A DNA stretch of 64,000 nt from assembly GCF_000619885.1 (NCBI RefSeq), contig NZ_JHUZ01000014.1, positions 147,752-211,751 on the forward strand, in the 5' to 3' direction. Shown here in pieces: positions 45,449 to 54,185 of this stretch. The notes beneath the pieces were generated by a model. It made no database searches. It was not told the DNA's origin and saw only the letters and a program-made list of their open reading frames with translations. Source of the DNA: Balneatrix alpica DSM 16621. Its GTDB lineage: Bacteria > Pseudomonadota > Gammaproteobacteria > Pseudomonadales > Balneatricaceae. The first letter of the stretch is position 1; the number at the start of each line of letters is the position of its first letter. A program made the position numbers and the translations under genes.

Positions 45449-47170
45449 ATGGCTAAAACACTCGAACAGCTACGTAGTCAGCGCTGGTTCGCTGATGACA
45501 GCATGCGTGCCTTTGCACATCGCCAGCGCACCCAACAGACCGGCTACCGCCGCGATGAATTTATGGGGCGCCCGGTGATTGCCATCATCAATACCTGGAG
45601 TGATATCAGCACCTGCCACGTCCATCTGCGTGAGCGTGCCCAGCGTGTGCGCGAGGGGATTATTCGGGCGGGCGGTTTTCCGCTGGAGTTGCCGGCTCTG
45701 TCGTTGGGCGAGGTGATGGTTAAGCCCACCACCATGCTCTATCGCAACTTGCTGGCGATGGAAACCGAAGAGTTGCTGCGCTCCCATCCGATTGACGGTG
45801 CAGTGTTAATGGGGGGCTGTGATAAAACCACCCCGGCACTGTTGATGGGCGCCTTCAGCATGAACATTCCGGCTATCTATGTGCCGGCGGGGGCGACCCT
45901 GAGTGGCTGGTTCCAGGGGGAGAAGATCGGCACCGGTACCCACACCCGTAAATACTGGGATGAGAAGCGGGCCGGTAACCTCAGTGAGGAGGCCTGGCTC
46001 AAGCTCGAATCCTCCATGACCCGCTCCCATGGCACCTGTAACACCATGGGCACCGCCTCCACCATGACGCTGATTGCTGAAGCCATGGGCATGAGTCTGC
46101 CGGGGGCGGCGACCATTCCGGCGGCGGACTCTGCCCATCCACGCATGTGTGCATTAGCGGGCGAGCGTATTGTGCAGATGGTGTGGGAGGACTTAACCCC
46201 AAGGGAGATCGTTACCCGCGAATCACTGGAGAACGCCATCATCACCTACATGGCGCTGGGGGGCTCGACCAATGCGGCCATTCATCTGGTGGCGCTGGCT
46301 GGGCGGCTGGGATTGGAGCTGCCGCTGGAATGGCTGGATCAGTGGTCACAAAAAATTCCAGTGATTGCCAACCTGATGCCTGCTGGCCAGTACCTGATGG
46401 AAGACCTTTATTACGCCGGTGGTAGTCAGGGCTTGCTCAATCGCCTGACGGATTTCCTACACCTCCAGGCTCGCAACGTAAATGGTGCCACCCTGGGGGA
46501 GAATATTCAGGGCAGCCCTATTTATAACGACGATGTCATTCGCCCCCTCGATCGACCGATCAGCACTCAGGGCACCCTGGCGGTATTGCGTGGCAACCTC
46601 TGCCCCGACGGGGCGGTAATCAAACCTGCGGCGGCGACGCCAGAGTTGCTGGTGCACCGCGGTCGCGCGCTGGTATTCGAAAACCACGCCCAGATGAGCG
46701 CGCAGATTGATGACCCGGCTTTGGCGGTGGATGCCAATACCGTCTTGGTACTGAAAAATGCCGGCCCCCAGGGGGCACCTGGTATGCCGGAGTGGGGCGG
46801 CTTGCCGATTCCGAAAAAACTATTGGCCCAGGGGATACGAGACCTGGTGCGGATCAGTGATGCGCGTATGAGTGGCACCCATTTTGGCACCTGTGTACTG
46901 CATGTGGCGCCGGAATCCTACGCGGGTGGCCCGCTGGCGCTGGTGCAAACCGGTGACTGGATTGAGCTGGATGTGCCCAAACGGCGCCTGCATCTGGATA
47001 TCAGTGAGGAGGAGCTGGCCGCTCGGCGTGCGGCCTGGCAGCCGCCGGCCAAGGTCTTTGCCCGTGGCTATGTGGTGCTCTATGGCCAGCACGTGACCCA
47101 GGCCAATCTGGGCTGTGATTTCGACTTCCTGCAGGGTACCGACCCTGTCCCCGAACCGGAGATTTTCTAA
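45449..47170 (+). CDS. IlvD/Edd family sugar-acid dehydratase
   Basis: 573 residues. Iron-sulfur cysteines C56 (DISTCHVHL), C124 (MGGCDKTTPA) and C197 (SHGTCNTMG) are in place. This subfamily dehydrates aldonates such as xylonate, arabonate, fuconate or sulfogluconate to 2-keto-3-deoxy acids. First gene of the plus-strand operon; the aldolase follows by one codon. ATG 45449 is preferred over GTG 45443, but neither has a strong ribosome site. The exact aldonate is not determined. Confidence 0.92.
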   Translation: MAKTLEQLRSQRWFADDSMRAFAHRQRTQQTGYRRDEFMGRPVIAIINTWSDISTCHVHLRERAQRVREGIIRAGGFPLELPALSLGEVMVKPTTMLYRNLLAMETEELLRSHPIDGAVLMGGCDKTTPALLMGAFSMNIPAIYVPAGATLSGWFQGEKIGTGTHTRKYWDEKRAGNLSEEAWLKLESSMTRSHGTCNTMGTASTMTLIAEAMGMSLPGAATIPAADSAHPRMCALAGERIVQMVWEDLTPREIVTRESLENAIITYMALGGSTNAAIHLVALAGRLGLELPLEWLDQWSQKIPVIANLMPAGQYLMEDLYYAGGSQGLLNRLTDFLHLQARNVNGATLGENIQGSPIYNDDVIRPLDRPISTQGTLAVLRGNLCPDGAVIKPAAATPELLVHRGRALVFENHAQMSAQIDDPALAVDANTVLVLKNAGPQGAPGMPEWGGLPIPKKLLAQGIRDLVRISDARMSGTHFGTCVLHVAPESYAGGPLALVQTGDWIELDVPKRRLHLDISEEELAARRAAWQPPAKVFARGYVVLYGQHVTQANLGCDFDFLQGTDPVPEPEIF

Positions 47171-47950
47171 ATGCCTGGCTACAACAAATTTAAACAAGCC
47201 CTACAGGCACAGCAGCAACAGGTAGGAGGCTGGAGCCTGTCCGGTAGCCCAACCCTGGTGGAGGCGCTGGCGACCCTGAGTTATGACTACCTGGTACTGG
47301 ATCTGGAACATGGCCCCAGCAGTGTGCAGGACTTACAACATTTGTTGCGCGCACTCGAGCAGACCGAGGTGGCAGCAATAGTGCGGATGCCCAGCCATGA
47401 TCCAATTGCGATTAAACAGGCCTTGGATTTAGGGGCCTGGACCCTGTACTTCCCCTTTGTGGAGTCGGTGGCCGAAGCCGAGGCGCTTGTGCAGGCGGCA
47501 CTCTATCCCCCCGCTGGGCGGCGTGGCTTTGCCAAGATGCATCGTGCCAGCCGCTACGGTAGCCGTGCGGACTATACCGAGGTAGCGAATGCGGAGGTGT
47601 GCTTGATTCCGCAACTGGAGACCCCTGCGGCTCTGGAGCAAGCGGTGGCGATTGGCCAGGTCGAGGGCATTAGTGCGGTCTTTATCGGCCCGGGTGACTT
47701 ATCCGCCGCACTGGGCTTGCATGGGCAGGTGAATCACCCCCAGGTGCGTGAGTTGATGCTGGCCTGTGTCAGTCGTTGCCAGCAAGCCGGTATTGCCGTG
47801 GGTACCGTGATGCCCAGTCCCAGCGATGCCCATTGGGCCCTCAGCCATGGCTTTAGCTTTGTCTCCATTGCCAATGATGTGGCCAACATGCTGGGGCAAA
47901 GTCGTAGCCAGTTGCAGCAGTTGGCGCAACTGCAAGGCCGGGACGCATGA
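47171..47950 (+). CDS. HpcH/HpaI family 2-keto-3-deoxy acid aldolase
   Basis: 259 residues, class II aldolase. H47 (DLEHGPSS), R72 (VRMPSHDP), and metal ligands E150 (PQLETPAA) and D176 (IGPGDLSAA) are present. Cleaves a 2-keto-3-deoxy acid to pyruvate and an aldehyde. In this context the aldehyde would be sulfolactaldehyde (from KDSG) or glycolaldehyde (from a keto-deoxypentonate), which the GabD-like enzyme oxidises. Its start abuts the dehydratase stop, and its stop overlaps dctQ by four bases. Confidence 0.92.
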   Translation: MPGYNKFKQALQAQQQQVGGWSLSGSPTLVEALATLSYDYLVLDLEHGPSSVQDLQHLLRALEQTEVAAIVRMPSHDPIAIKQALDLGAWTLYFPFVESVAEAEALVQAALYPPAGRRGFAKMHRASRYGSRADYTEVANAEVCLIPQLETPAALEQAVAIGQVEGISAVFIGPGDLSAALGLHGQVNHPQVRELMLACVSRCQQAGIAVGTVMPSPSDAHWALSHGFSFVSIANDVANMLGQSRSQLQQLAQLQGRDA

Positions 47951-48543
47951 TGGCGTGGGCACTCAAGCTGTTGCGAGGGCTGCTGTTGCCACTGCGTGCC
48001 TTCAATCTGGTGGCTCTGACCCTCTGCAAGCAGCTGTCGGTGTTGCTGGTGGCGGGGATGACGCTGATCATTCTGCTGCAGGTGTTTTGCCGCTATGTGC
48101 TGAACAATGCCTTGCCCTGGTCAGAGGAGCTGGCGCTCTATCTGATGGTGTGGATGACCTTTATCACCCTGCCGATTGCTTCTTATAAAGGTCAGCATGC
48201 GGCCTTGGTGTTTCTGGCGGCCCGCCTGGGGGATCGTGCCCGGGCATTACTGGAAATCATCCTGTTCGGCCTGATTTTGCTGGTGCTAGTGCTGGCACTG
48301 GATCGTAGCTGGGCCTTTGCCAGCAAGGGCGCCAATATCCTGATGACCTCGTTACCGGCGAGCAAAGGGTGGGCGTATGTGTCCTTACCCCTGGGTTTTA
48401 GTCTCTGTATCGCGGTCTATCTGGAGCTGACGTTGGATGCGCTGCGACGCCTGTTCAGCCCGCTGCCGGTATTAGAGGCGGATGATCCCGCCGCGCGCCA
48501 GCGCGATGACTCGCCACTACGTCAAGCTCTTGAGCGGATTTAA
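47947..48543 (+). CDS. dctQ: TRAP transporter small permease DctQ
   Basis: 198 residues with four membrane helices; the family segment VFCRYVLNNALPWSEELALYLMVWMTFI is clear. Membrane partner of DctM. Two adjacent ATG codons (47947, 47950) are possible starts; the first overlaps the aldolase stop. Confidence 0.9.
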   Translation: MMAWALKLLRGLLLPLRAFNLVALTLCKQLSVLLVAGMTLIILLQVFCRYVLNNALPWSEELALYLMVWMTFITLPIASYKGQHAALVFLAARLGDRARALLEIILFGLILLVLVLALDRSWAFASKGANILMTSLPASKGWAYVSLPLGFSLCIAVYLELTLDALRRLFSPLPVLEADDPAARQRDDSPLRQALERI

Positions 48544-48554
48544 GGAGCCAGCCC

Positions 48555-49841
48555 ATGTCACTCGCTTTCTTTTGGCTATTGCTCGGTTCCATGTTGATCG
48601 GTTTGCCGGTGGCCTTTGCCCTGTTATTTGCCCCGGGTTTGAGCCTGGTGTTGGAGGGTAAAGAGGCCTTCCTGCTGATGCTGACCCAGCGTCTCTATAA
48701 CGGTATTGATAGTTTCCCGTTGATGGCGGTGCCCTTCTTTATCCTCGCCGGCGAAATCATGAACCGCAGCGGCATTACCGTCAGTCTGGTGGACTTCTCC
48801 AAGGCTTTTATTGGCCACCTGCGCGGCGGACTGGCGCAGATCAATATCGCCTCGTCGCTGTTATTTGCCGGCTTATCTGGTTCGGCGGTGGCGGACTGCT
48901 CGGCGCTGGGCAAGATGCTGATTCCGGCGATGGAGAAAAACGGCTACTCACGCAAGTTTGCCGCGGCTGTCACGGCGGCTTCGGCCATTATTGGGCCGAT
49001 TATTCCCCCCAGCGGCATCATGATTCTCTATGCCTTTGTGATGAACGTTTCCGTTGGCGGGCTCTTTGCCGCCGGTTTGGTGCCAGGCTTGCTGATTACC
49101 CTGGGTTTGATGGGGATGACCTGGATTCTGGCGAAAAAACGCAATTATCCAGTGGCGGCAGCGAAAGCCTCTTGGGGGGAGAAGGCCGAGGCGACCAAGG
49201 TGGCGTTCTGGCCATTGTTGACGCCAATCATTCTGTTGGGGGGGATTCTGTCCGGCATCTTTACCCCTACGGAAGCGGCGGCTGTCGCGGCGGCCTATGC
49301 CCTGGTGATCAGCTTTGCCAGCGGACGGTTGAATGGCAAAGACCTCTATGAGGTGCTGTATGAAACCGGCAAGTCCTCGGCAGTGATACTGTTTTTGGTG
49401 GGGGCAGCCGTTGCTTTCTCCTCGGTGGTAAGCCTGTCGGGGACACCGCAAAAAATCACCCAGTTTGTTATCAGTGTGACCCAAGACCCCCTGATGCTTC
49501 TGCTGCTTATCAACCTGGTACTGCTGATTGTAGGGATGTTCCTCGATGCGGGGCCCGCCATTCTGATCCTGGGGCCGATTTTGGGGCCGGTACTGATCAG
49601 TCAGGGGGTGGACCCACTGCACTTTGCCATTGTCATGTGTGTCAACCTGACGGTTGGTCTGGCCACGCCGCCGATGGGGTTGGTGCTCTTTGTCGCCTCC
49701 AGCATCAGTGGCGTCAGGGTTGAGACCATCGCCCGTGAAATGCTGCCTTACCTGCTGGTGCATATGACCGTGATTGGCCTGATTACTTACTTCCCAGCTT
49801 TGACTTTGACCATTCCACGCTTGCTTGGCTTTGCCAGCTAG
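48555..49841 (+). CDS. dctM: TRAP transporter large permease DctM
   Basis: 428 residues with about 12 helices. The DctM pattern LSGSAVADCSALGKMLIPAMEKNGY and GPIIPPSGIMILYA is intact, as is the C-terminal GLATPPMGLVLFVA. Sodium-driven uptake of an organic acid or sugar-like anion together with DctQ and DctP. Starts 11 bases after dctQ. Confidence 0.95.
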   Translation: MSLAFFWLLLGSMLIGLPVAFALLFAPGLSLVLEGKEAFLLMLTQRLYNGIDSFPLMAVPFFILAGEIMNRSGITVSLVDFSKAFIGHLRGGLAQINIASSLLFAGLSGSAVADCSALGKMLIPAMEKNGYSRKFAAAVTAASAIIGPIIPPSGIMILYAFVMNVSVGGLFAAGLVPGLLITLGLMGMTWILAKKRNYPVAAAKASWGEKAEATKVAFWPLLTPIILLGGILSGIFTPTEAAAVAAAYALVISFASGRLNGKDLYEVLYETGKSSAVILFLVGAAVAFSSVVSLSGTPQKITQFVISVTQDPLMLLLLINLVLLIVGMFLDAGPAILILGPILGPVLISQGVDPLHFAIVMCVNLTVGLATPPMGLVLFVASSISGVRVETIAREMLPYLLVHMTVIGLITYFPALTLTIPRLLGFAS

Positions 49842-49886
49842 CCCGTTGAGCAACCCGTAATAACAACAACACAGTGAGGAAAACTC

Positions 49887-50954
49887 ATGCCTAGCCTGAA
49901 CCTGAAAAAATCCGCCGTGGCGGTTGCTGCCGCCTCTGTTCTGGGTGCAGCCCTAAGCCTGGCGCCACAACTGGCGCAAGCGGCGGACTATCAGATCAAC
50001 GTGGTACATCTGTCCAACACCGAAGATGAAGACTACGACGGTGCCCTGGTGTTCAAGGACTTTGTCGAGGCCCAGTCGAATGGCCGGATCGCCGTGACGG
50101 TGTATCCCGGTGGCCAGCTGTGTGGCACCGCCGTGGAATGTATTGAGTCGCTGCAGGCAAACCTGATTCAGGTTTTCCAGACCACGACAGGAGGGGTGGC
50201 GAATGTCTTCCCGGAAGTGCAGGCGCTGGATATCCCCTACATGTTTAGCAATGACCGGGTGGCCGAGTGTGCCCTGAATGGCCCCTTGGCGGCGGACCTG
50301 CGTGAAGAAGTGCTCAAGCGTACGGGTTCCATGCGTTTGATGACCATCGGCAATACCGGGGGCTGGCGCAACTTCGCGACCGTTAATAAGCAGATCAAGA
50401 GCCCCGAAGACGTCGCTGGGCAGAAGATTCGTACCATCAACTCCCCGCTGCACCTGGAGCTGGTGAAGGCGATGGGGGGCAGCCCCACGCCGATTGGCTG
50501 GCCTGAGGTTTATACCTCCCTGGCCACTGGGGTGGTGGAGGGCACCATGAACGGCATTACCGATATCGTTGGGATGAAGTTCCACGAGCATATCAAGTAC
50601 ATGACCCTGGATGGTCACGCCTACATGGGCTCCATGTGGTGGATGAACAACGATGCTTACAAGCAATTACCGGATGAGTTGAAGAAAGTGGTGATTGATG
50701 GCTTCGATGCGCTGCGCACTACCACCATCGTGTTGCCTAAGCGTCGTCAGATTGAAGCCTATGAAGCCTTCAAAAAGAGCGGTGGCACTATCTATACCCC
50801 CACCGATCAGGAGAAAGCCAAGTTTGCTATGGCCGCCAGTGGCGTGCGTCAGTGGTTCAGCGACCAGTATGGCTCGACCTGGCTGGAGAAAACCCAAAGT
50901 GCCGTGGAAAACTGCCAGCAACAGCTGGAAGGCGAATATCTGAGCCAGATGTAA
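49887..50954 (+). CDS. dctP: TRAP transporter solute-binding protein DctP
   Basis: 355 residues with a Sec signal ending AQA-AD near residue 32. DctP-family features include FVEAQSNGRIAVTVYPGGQLCGTAVECIESLQ, IRTINSPLHLELVKAMGGSPTPIGWPEVYTSLATG, the region that holds the carboxylate-binding arginine, and an aromatic WWMNNDAY segment. Binds the imported substrate in the periplasm. A strong hairpin follows before the GH31 gene. Confidence 0.93.
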   Translation: MPSLNLKKSAVAVAAASVLGAALSLAPQLAQAADYQINVVHLSNTEDEDYDGALVFKDFVEAQSNGRIAVTVYPGGQLCGTAVECIESLQANLIQVFQTTTGGVANVFPEVQALDIPYMFSNDRVAECALNGPLAADLREEVLKRTGSMRLMTIGNTGGWRNFATVNKQIKSPEDVAGQKIRTINSPLHLELVKAMGGSPTPIGWPEVYTSLATGVVEGTMNGITDIVGMKFHEHIKYMTLDGHAYMGSMWWMNNDAYKQLPDELKKVVIDGFDALRTTTIVLPKRRQIEAYEAFKKSGGTIYTPTDQEKAKFAMAASGVRQWFSDQYGSTWLEKTQSAVENCQQQLEGEYLSQM

Positions 50955-50963
50955 GCCACCCCG

Positions 50964-50990
50964 AGCCAGCCTCGTAGCCCGAGGCTGGCT
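50964..50990 (+). terminator. Intercistronic hairpin after dctP
   Basis: AGCCAGCCTCG (50964-50974) pairs perfectly with CGAGGCTGGCT (50980-50990) around a 5-base loop, with no U-tract. More likely a 3' end stabiliser or partial terminator keeping the binding protein more abundant than the genes after it. Confidence 0.6.
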
Positions 50991-51036
50991 TAGATTCACT
51001 GGAGCCCCGCTCCCGCATTTCAGAAAGGTTAGTTTC

Positions 51037-53214
51037 ATGGACTTTACCCGCTTTGAACGCTTGCAGGGATTGACCTTGCTGGCGCACCAGGGCCATTGCC
51101 TGGATTTTGACTGTGATGGGCAGCCGCTACGTGTAGAGGCCTGGCGCAACGGTATGGTGCGCCTGCGTTTAGGGCATGATCAAAGGGCCGATTATGGCCT
51201 GCTGATGAGTCAGCCAGAGGTGGCTGAAGTGACATTGCAGCCATTGGCGCAAGGTTATTGCCTGCGTTGGGGGCATTCAGAATTGCGCCTGGAGTCCCAT
51301 CCGTTTCGTTTGAGCTGGTGGTTTGCTGGCCGTTGCCTGCTGACCTCGGTGACGGATGAGCATTTCCGTGGCTGGCCACGTCTGCCGAACTTGGGCAGGG
51401 ATGAGCAGGCGGGACAGAGCATGTTGGCGTTGGCGCTGGAGTCCGAAACGCCGGTGTATGGTTTGGGGGAAAAGTTTGGCGCCTTGAATAAACGTGGGCA
51501 ATTGATTACCAGCTACGTGGAGGATGCCCTCGGGGTCAACACCGAGCTGGCCTATAAGAATATCCCCTTTGCCTGGAGCCCTGAGGGGTGGGGGCTATTT
51601 GTGCATACCTCCGCTACGGTGCAGCACGGGGTGGGCTATGGCCCCTGGAGCCATCGTAGTTATGGCCTGCTGGTGGATGAGCCGGTACTGGATGTCTTCC
51701 TGTTTGCAGGGGCGCAGCCGTTGCAGTTGCTCCAGCATTACACCTGGTTAACCGGTACGGCCCCGACCGTTCCCCTTTGGTCATTGGGAGTCTGGGTGAG
51801 CCGTGCCTACTACCGGACGGAAGAAGAAATCATGGAAGCGGCGCAGGAGCTGCGTCAGCGGCGCTTCCCAGTGGATGTGATTACCTTTGATGGCCGAGCC
51901 TGGCAGGACACGCCGACCCGTTACAACTTTGAATGGGATCCTAGTCGTTATCCTGATCCAGCGCGGGTGGTGGGGCAGCTCAAAGCGCTGGATTTCCGCG
52001 TGTGCTGCTGGGAGTACCCGCTGGTCTCGGTCAATAACCGTGACTTTGCTGAGATGGAGGCCAAGGGTTGGTTCCTGAAGAATCAGCAGGGCGAAACTTA
52101 CCGCTATGCCTGGGATACCTCGGCCAAAACCAGTCCCTTCGGTAAGGTGCTCACCCCGTTGCCGGTGTCCGGCATGCTCGATTTCACTCATCCTGAAGCC
52201 TATGCCTACTGGCGCGACAAGCATCAGGAGCTGTTCGATGTGGGCGTGGATGTGATGAAGGTCGATTTTGGCGAGCAGGTGCCCATGGATGCCGTGGCCT
52301 ATAACGGTGATAGCGGACGCCAACTGCATAATGTTTATCCGCTGCTGTATAACCGCAGCGTTTATGAGGCCAGTGCAGAGCGTTATGGCGATCAGGCCTG
52401 TGTCTGGGCAAGGGCCAGTTGGACGGGGAGTCAGCGTTACCCGTTGCAATGGGGTGGCGATCCTCAGAGTGATTGGGAAGGCTTGGCCGCCAGTATTCGC
52501 GGTGGCTTGAGCTGGGGGATGAGCGGCGCGCCTTACCATGCTACCGATGTCGGCGGCTTTTATGGTCAAGAGCAACCGAGCGGTGAGCTTTACCTGCGTT
52601 GGGTACAGGCCGGTATTTTTGCTTCCCACTTCCGTATTCATGGCATTGGTCCGCGTGAGCCCTGGGCATTTGGGGAGCAGATTGAAGCGCTGGCGCGGCA
52701 GCAATTCGAGTTCCGCTACCGTTTACTGCCTTATCTGATGGGCTGCGTGGAGCAGGCTGCCGCCAGTGGGATACCCGTGATGCGGGCAATGGCTTTGGCC
52801 TTCCCCGATGATCGTCTGGCCCGTGGTTTTGAAACCCAGTTCATGTGTGGCCCCAGTTTGCTGGTGGCGCCGGTGATTCGCGCCGATGGCTGGGTGGAAG
52901 TCTGGCTGCCAGAAGGCGAGTGGTATCACCTATGGACAGGTGAGCGTTATCAGGGTCAGCAGTTCCTGCGTCTGCAGGCACCGCTTGCACAGATTCCGGT
53001 ATTTGGACGAGCAGGTCATGCACTGCCATTGGGGCCGGTGGTACAGCATAGCGGAGAGATAAAAGCCGAGGCGCTGGTTAACGAATTGTGGTGTTTTGGT
53101 GAGGTGAGCGAGCCGGTCTGTGTATGGCAGCAAGCCATTCGCCTGCAGGACGGGCAGTGGCTGGCTGAGCAGCAAGACCTGAGCCAGATTAGCCTGCGAC
53201 AGTTCGGAGGCTGA
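51037..53214 (+). CDS. GH31 alpha-glycosidase, YicI-related
   Basis: 725 residues, cytoplasmic (no signal peptide). The nucleophile is D410 (VMKVDFGEQVP) and the acid/base is D475 (LQWGGDPQSDW). Overall it resembles alpha-xylosidase YicI: DFGEQVPMD, GGLSWGMSGAPYHATDVGGF and HFRIHG. The +1/-1 pocket differs: where YicI has C-F after the FD pair, this protein has G-R (R287), and a second arginine (R295) stands nearby. The sulfoquinovosidase Tyr of the GGY motif is Phe here and the MMRTHEGNRP motif is absent. Substrate unresolved; perhaps a glycoside with an acidic or otherwise modified sugar. Confidence 0.85.
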   Translation: MDFTRFERLQGLTLLAHQGHCLDFDCDGQPLRVEAWRNGMVRLRLGHDQRADYGLLMSQPEVAEVTLQPLAQGYCLRWGHSELRLESHPFRLSWWFAGRCLLTSVTDEHFRGWPRLPNLGRDEQAGQSMLALALESETPVYGLGEKFGALNKRGQLITSYVEDALGVNTELAYKNIPFAWSPEGWGLFVHTSATVQHGVGYGPWSHRSYGLLVDEPVLDVFLFAGAQPLQLLQHYTWLTGTAPTVPLWSLGVWVSRAYYRTEEEIMEAAQELRQRRFPVDVITFDGRAWQDTPTRYNFEWDPSRYPDPARVVGQLKALDFRVCCWEYPLVSVNNRDFAEMEAKGWFLKNQQGETYRYAWDTSAKTSPFGKVLTPLPVSGMLDFTHPEAYAYWRDKHQELFDVGVDVMKVDFGEQVPMDAVAYNGDSGRQLHNVYPLLYNRSVYEASAERYGDQACVWARASWTGSQRYPLQWGGDPQSDWEGLAASIRGGLSWGMSGAPYHATDVGGFYGQEQPSGELYLRWVQAGIFASHFRIHGIGPREPWAFGEQIEALARQQFEFRYRLLPYLMGCVEQAAASGIPVMRAMALAFPDDRLARGFETQFMCGPSLLVAPVIRADGWVEVWLPEGEWYHLWTGERYQGQQFLRLQAPLAQIPVFGRAGHALPLGPVVQHSGEIKAEALVNELWCFGEVSEPVCVWQQAIRLQDGQWLAEQQDLSQISLRQFGG

Positions 53215-53216
53215 GC

Positions 53217-53984
53217 ATGAGCTGGGCGGACAGCCTCGTTATCCTGGCTATTATTGCCCTCGGTAGCTATGTGCAAACCCTGACGGGCTTTGCTTTTGGC
53301 TTGATTGTGGTGGGCAGTATTACCCTGCTGGGGCTGGCCCCGATTGAGTTCACTGCTTTTGTAGTCAGTACGCTGAGCCTGTTTAACAGTCTGATTGCGG
53401 TGTGGGGGTATCAACGTCAGGTGCGCTGGCGCTGGTTGCTGGTCATCCTGTTGTCTTGCGTGCCCTTCACCGTATTAGGTATCTGGCTGCTGACTCATTT
53501 GGGTCAGCAACAGGCCAGTGTGCTGGAACTGTTACTGGGACTGAGCATCATCGGCTGCAGCGGCATGATGCTGCTGCGGCCAGAGCCAAGCAAGCGTGAG
53601 TCCAGTGCCTCGGCATTTGCACTCAGCGGTGGCCTGGCGGGCTTAATGGGGGGGCTGTTCGGCACCTTTGGTCCGCCGGTGGCCTATCTGATGTATCGCC
53701 AGCCGGCCTTATTGGATGGTATCCGCGCTACCTTGCAGGCGCTGTTCTGCATGACCTCTATTTTGCGTATTGCACTGGCGTTGGGAGCGCAGCAGCTGGA
53801 TGGGCAAAGTTACTGGATCAGCTTATTGGGGATTCCAGTGGTGATCGTGGGTACCTTGTTGGGGCGCCGCTATCAGCCACCTCTATCCGACAGCTGGATG
53901 CGTCGTCTGGCCTTTGGCTTGTTGTTACTCACCGGTTGCAGTCTGAGTCTGAGTGCATTGGTCAATGTTGGGTTGGCGGATTAG
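53217..53984 (+). CDS. TauE/SafE family permease
   Basis: 255 residues with eight predicted helices in two related halves. The first half shows LTGFAFGLIVVGSITLLGLAPIEFTAFV and the second GGLAGLMGGLFGTFGPPVAYLMYR, both typical of TauE/SafE (sulfite or organosulfonate exporters). It starts two bases after the GH31 stop and is the last gene of the dehydratase operon. In known sulfoglycolytic clusters this family exports sulfolactate or related C3 sulfonates; that role is inferred here. Confidence 0.88.
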   Translation: MSWADSLVILAIIALGSYVQTLTGFAFGLIVVGSITLLGLAPIEFTAFVVSTLSLFNSLIAVWGYQRQVRWRWLLVILLSCVPFTVLGIWLLTHLGQQQASVLELLLGLSIIGCSGMMLLRPEPSKRESSASAFALSGGLAGLMGGLFGTFGPPVAYLMYRQPALLDGIRATLQALFCMTSILRIALALGAQQLDGQSYWISLLGIPVVIVGTLLGRRYQPPLSDSWMRRLAFGLLLLTGCSLSLSALVNVGLAD

Positions 53985-54185
53985 TCGGTGTTGCTCTACG
54001 ACCTTAGTCGTAACAGAGGCGGCGGGATCGTTATTCCTTGTCTACAGTGATACGGGCACGGCGGGCCAGGGTGGTAAAAACTAGGTGTTGTATTTGCCAC
54101 TTATTAGCCTGCTCCTGTCATAGGTCGCTTGGGTGAGACGTGGGTGTCACCGGGCCGTTACTGAGCAAGCCAAGGAAGTACAACA

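Noticed and set aside
48948..49853. 301-codon minus-strand frame inside dctM
   Set aside because: Very Gln/His-rich, unlike any protein family; the antisense shadow of a hydrophobic protein.
51781..52704. 307-codon minus-strand frame inside the GH31 gene
   Set aside because: Composition reflects the opposite strand of the GH31 gene and it has no domain or start signal.
51037..53214. Naming the GH31 gene yihQ (sulfoquinovosidase) from context alone
   Set aside because: The GGY tyrosine and the MMRTHEG motif of YihQ are absent and the overall pattern is YicI-like.
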